A stretch of 64,000 nucleotides of DNA from Zeus faber. Taxonomy: Eukaryota > Chordata > Actinopteri > Zeiformes > Zeidae. This document shows positions 63,229 to 64,000 of the stretch, one piece after another; position 1 is the first letter of the stretch; each line of letters begins with the position of its first letter. The notes beneath the pieces are model-generated. The model made no database searches. It had not been told where the DNA came from and saw only the letters and a program-made list of their open reading frames with translations. The position numbers were made by a program, and so were the translations under genes. The stretch covers positions 10,739,365 through 10,803,364 of the forward strand of contig OY482855.1 in NCBI GenBank assembly GCA_960531495.1, read 5' to 3'.

Positions 63229-63283
63229 ATGTCGAATCCTGGGACTCGGAGGAACGGCTCGAGCATCAAAATCCGCCTGACAG
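63229..63283 (+). CDS. smurf1: E3 ubiquitin ligase SMURF1, first coding exon (partial)
   Basis: The exon encodes MSNPGTRRNGSSIKIRLT and ends in CAG|GTACAC. This 18-residue start is the SMURF1 N-terminus, the lead-in to its C2 domain. SMURF1 is a HECT-type ubiquitin ligase of the BMP/TGF-beta pathway that targets Smad proteins and RhoA. The remaining C2, WW and HECT exons lie beyond the window; 63284-64000 is intron with a G tract near 63446 and another near 63878. SMURF2 has a similar start, but the myosin neighbour favours SMURF1. Confidence 0.85.
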
Positions 63284-64000
63284 GTACACAAATAAATAAA
63301 TAAATAAATACCAAAAAAACAAATGAAACGAGCCCCGCTCAACGCGCGCACGGAGCGTGTTGTGCCGGGCTGCCTTGCGAGCCGGTCGCCGCCCGTTCCG
63401 GGGAACTGTTGATATCGAGAAAACACGATCCGGCGTCTCTTGGAGGGGGGGGGGGGTGTTCTCGGGGCTTCTGCTTGCCTAAACATCCGGTTTTTGTAGC
63501 GCAGGCACGGCGGCAGCGCAGCTAGCATTAGCCGCCGTGCTAACGGAGAGGACAGCCAGGGAGCACCGGGGCTTTCACCCCGGAAAGCTGCCGTTTTGCT
63601 AGCGGATACCTTGACGCTATATACCTTGGCGATAGAACCCCCCCACGACTGAGCAACCATTAACAGAAACTTAGTTGAATTTGCGTGTTTTTTTTTTTTG
63701 ATTGTTTGTCTTGTGAGGTTTATTTCATAAGGACATTTAGTCTGTTTTAGTTCATTTTTAGGCGTGTTTCTTTGACGTTTCTATTGTCTTTCGTAGCCAT
63801 ACGAATAGACATTAGTACGTTATTATTATGCTCCATTGTTTAAATGTCAGTTGCTGTAACGCCGAAATTTCGACCTGGGGGGGGGGGGGTAGGATTGCTC
63901 GTAGAGCCAACGTGAGACTCCACTGCTCATTTTCTACACACATTTTAAGGGAAACCAGTCGAACCATTGACCCGAATGCGACGAGCATTACTATGTAAAG

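Overview
The window is vertebrate nuclear DNA. Spliced genes with canonical GT-AG introns, a very high load of dinucleotide microsatellites (arrays of 50-170 bp every one to two kilobases), and fish-style Tc1, hAT-like, SINE and LINE remnants all point to a teleost fish. The extreme (CA/GT)n density is reminiscent of cod-like fishes (Gadiformes); that is an inference, not something the sequence proves. There is no prokaryotic, phage, CRISPR or viral gene content.

Five protein-coding genes were rebuilt exon by exon, and four are complete. (1) ap5z1 (+, 8022-19974): 17 coding exons, 806 residues, the zeta subunit of adaptor complex AP-5. (2) mmd2 (-, 28281-21660): 7 coding exons, 239 residues, a seven-helix PAQR-family protein. 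(3) wipi2 (+, 31935-38097): 12 coding exons, 425 residues, the phosphoinositide-binding autophagy PROPPIN. (4) A full-length sarcomeric myosin heavy chain (-, 59501-41149): 43 coding exons, 1940 residues, best matched to the masticatory myosin MYH16. (5) The first coding exon of smurf1 (+, 63229-63283), running off the right end. All reading frames join in phase, and each complete CDS is a multiple of three.

Layout: 1-7.9 kb is repeat-rich with no convincing gene, apart from a CpG-rich, TATA-containing patch at 1.05-1.4 kb with a short NFAT-like reading frame. ap5z1 and mmd2 converge tail to tail with poly(A) signals under 100 bp apart. mmd2 and wipi2 are divergent, with about 3.5 kb of repeats between them. 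wipi2 and the myosin converge. The myosin and smurf1 are head to head, about 3.2 kb apart. In human, AP5Z1, MMD2 and WIPI2 lie together on 7p22 and SMURF1 and MYH16 on 7q22, so this fish segment joins the two blocks, and the smurf1 neighbour supports the MYH16 assignment. The genes have separate jobs (late-endosome sorting, Golgi/membrane signalling, autophagosome formation, muscle contraction, ubiquitin ligation); they are a conserved syntenic block, not a pathway.

The most unusual feature is how often microsatellites touch splice sites. Examples are a 64-unit (TG)n ending at the 3' splice site of ap5z1 exon 14, a 5' splice site in mmd2 that is itself the first unit of a (GT)n array, a roughly 200-nt purine array forming the pyrimidine tract of the 28-nt myosin exon 4, and (AC)n arrays starting within a few bases of several myosin 5' splice sites.
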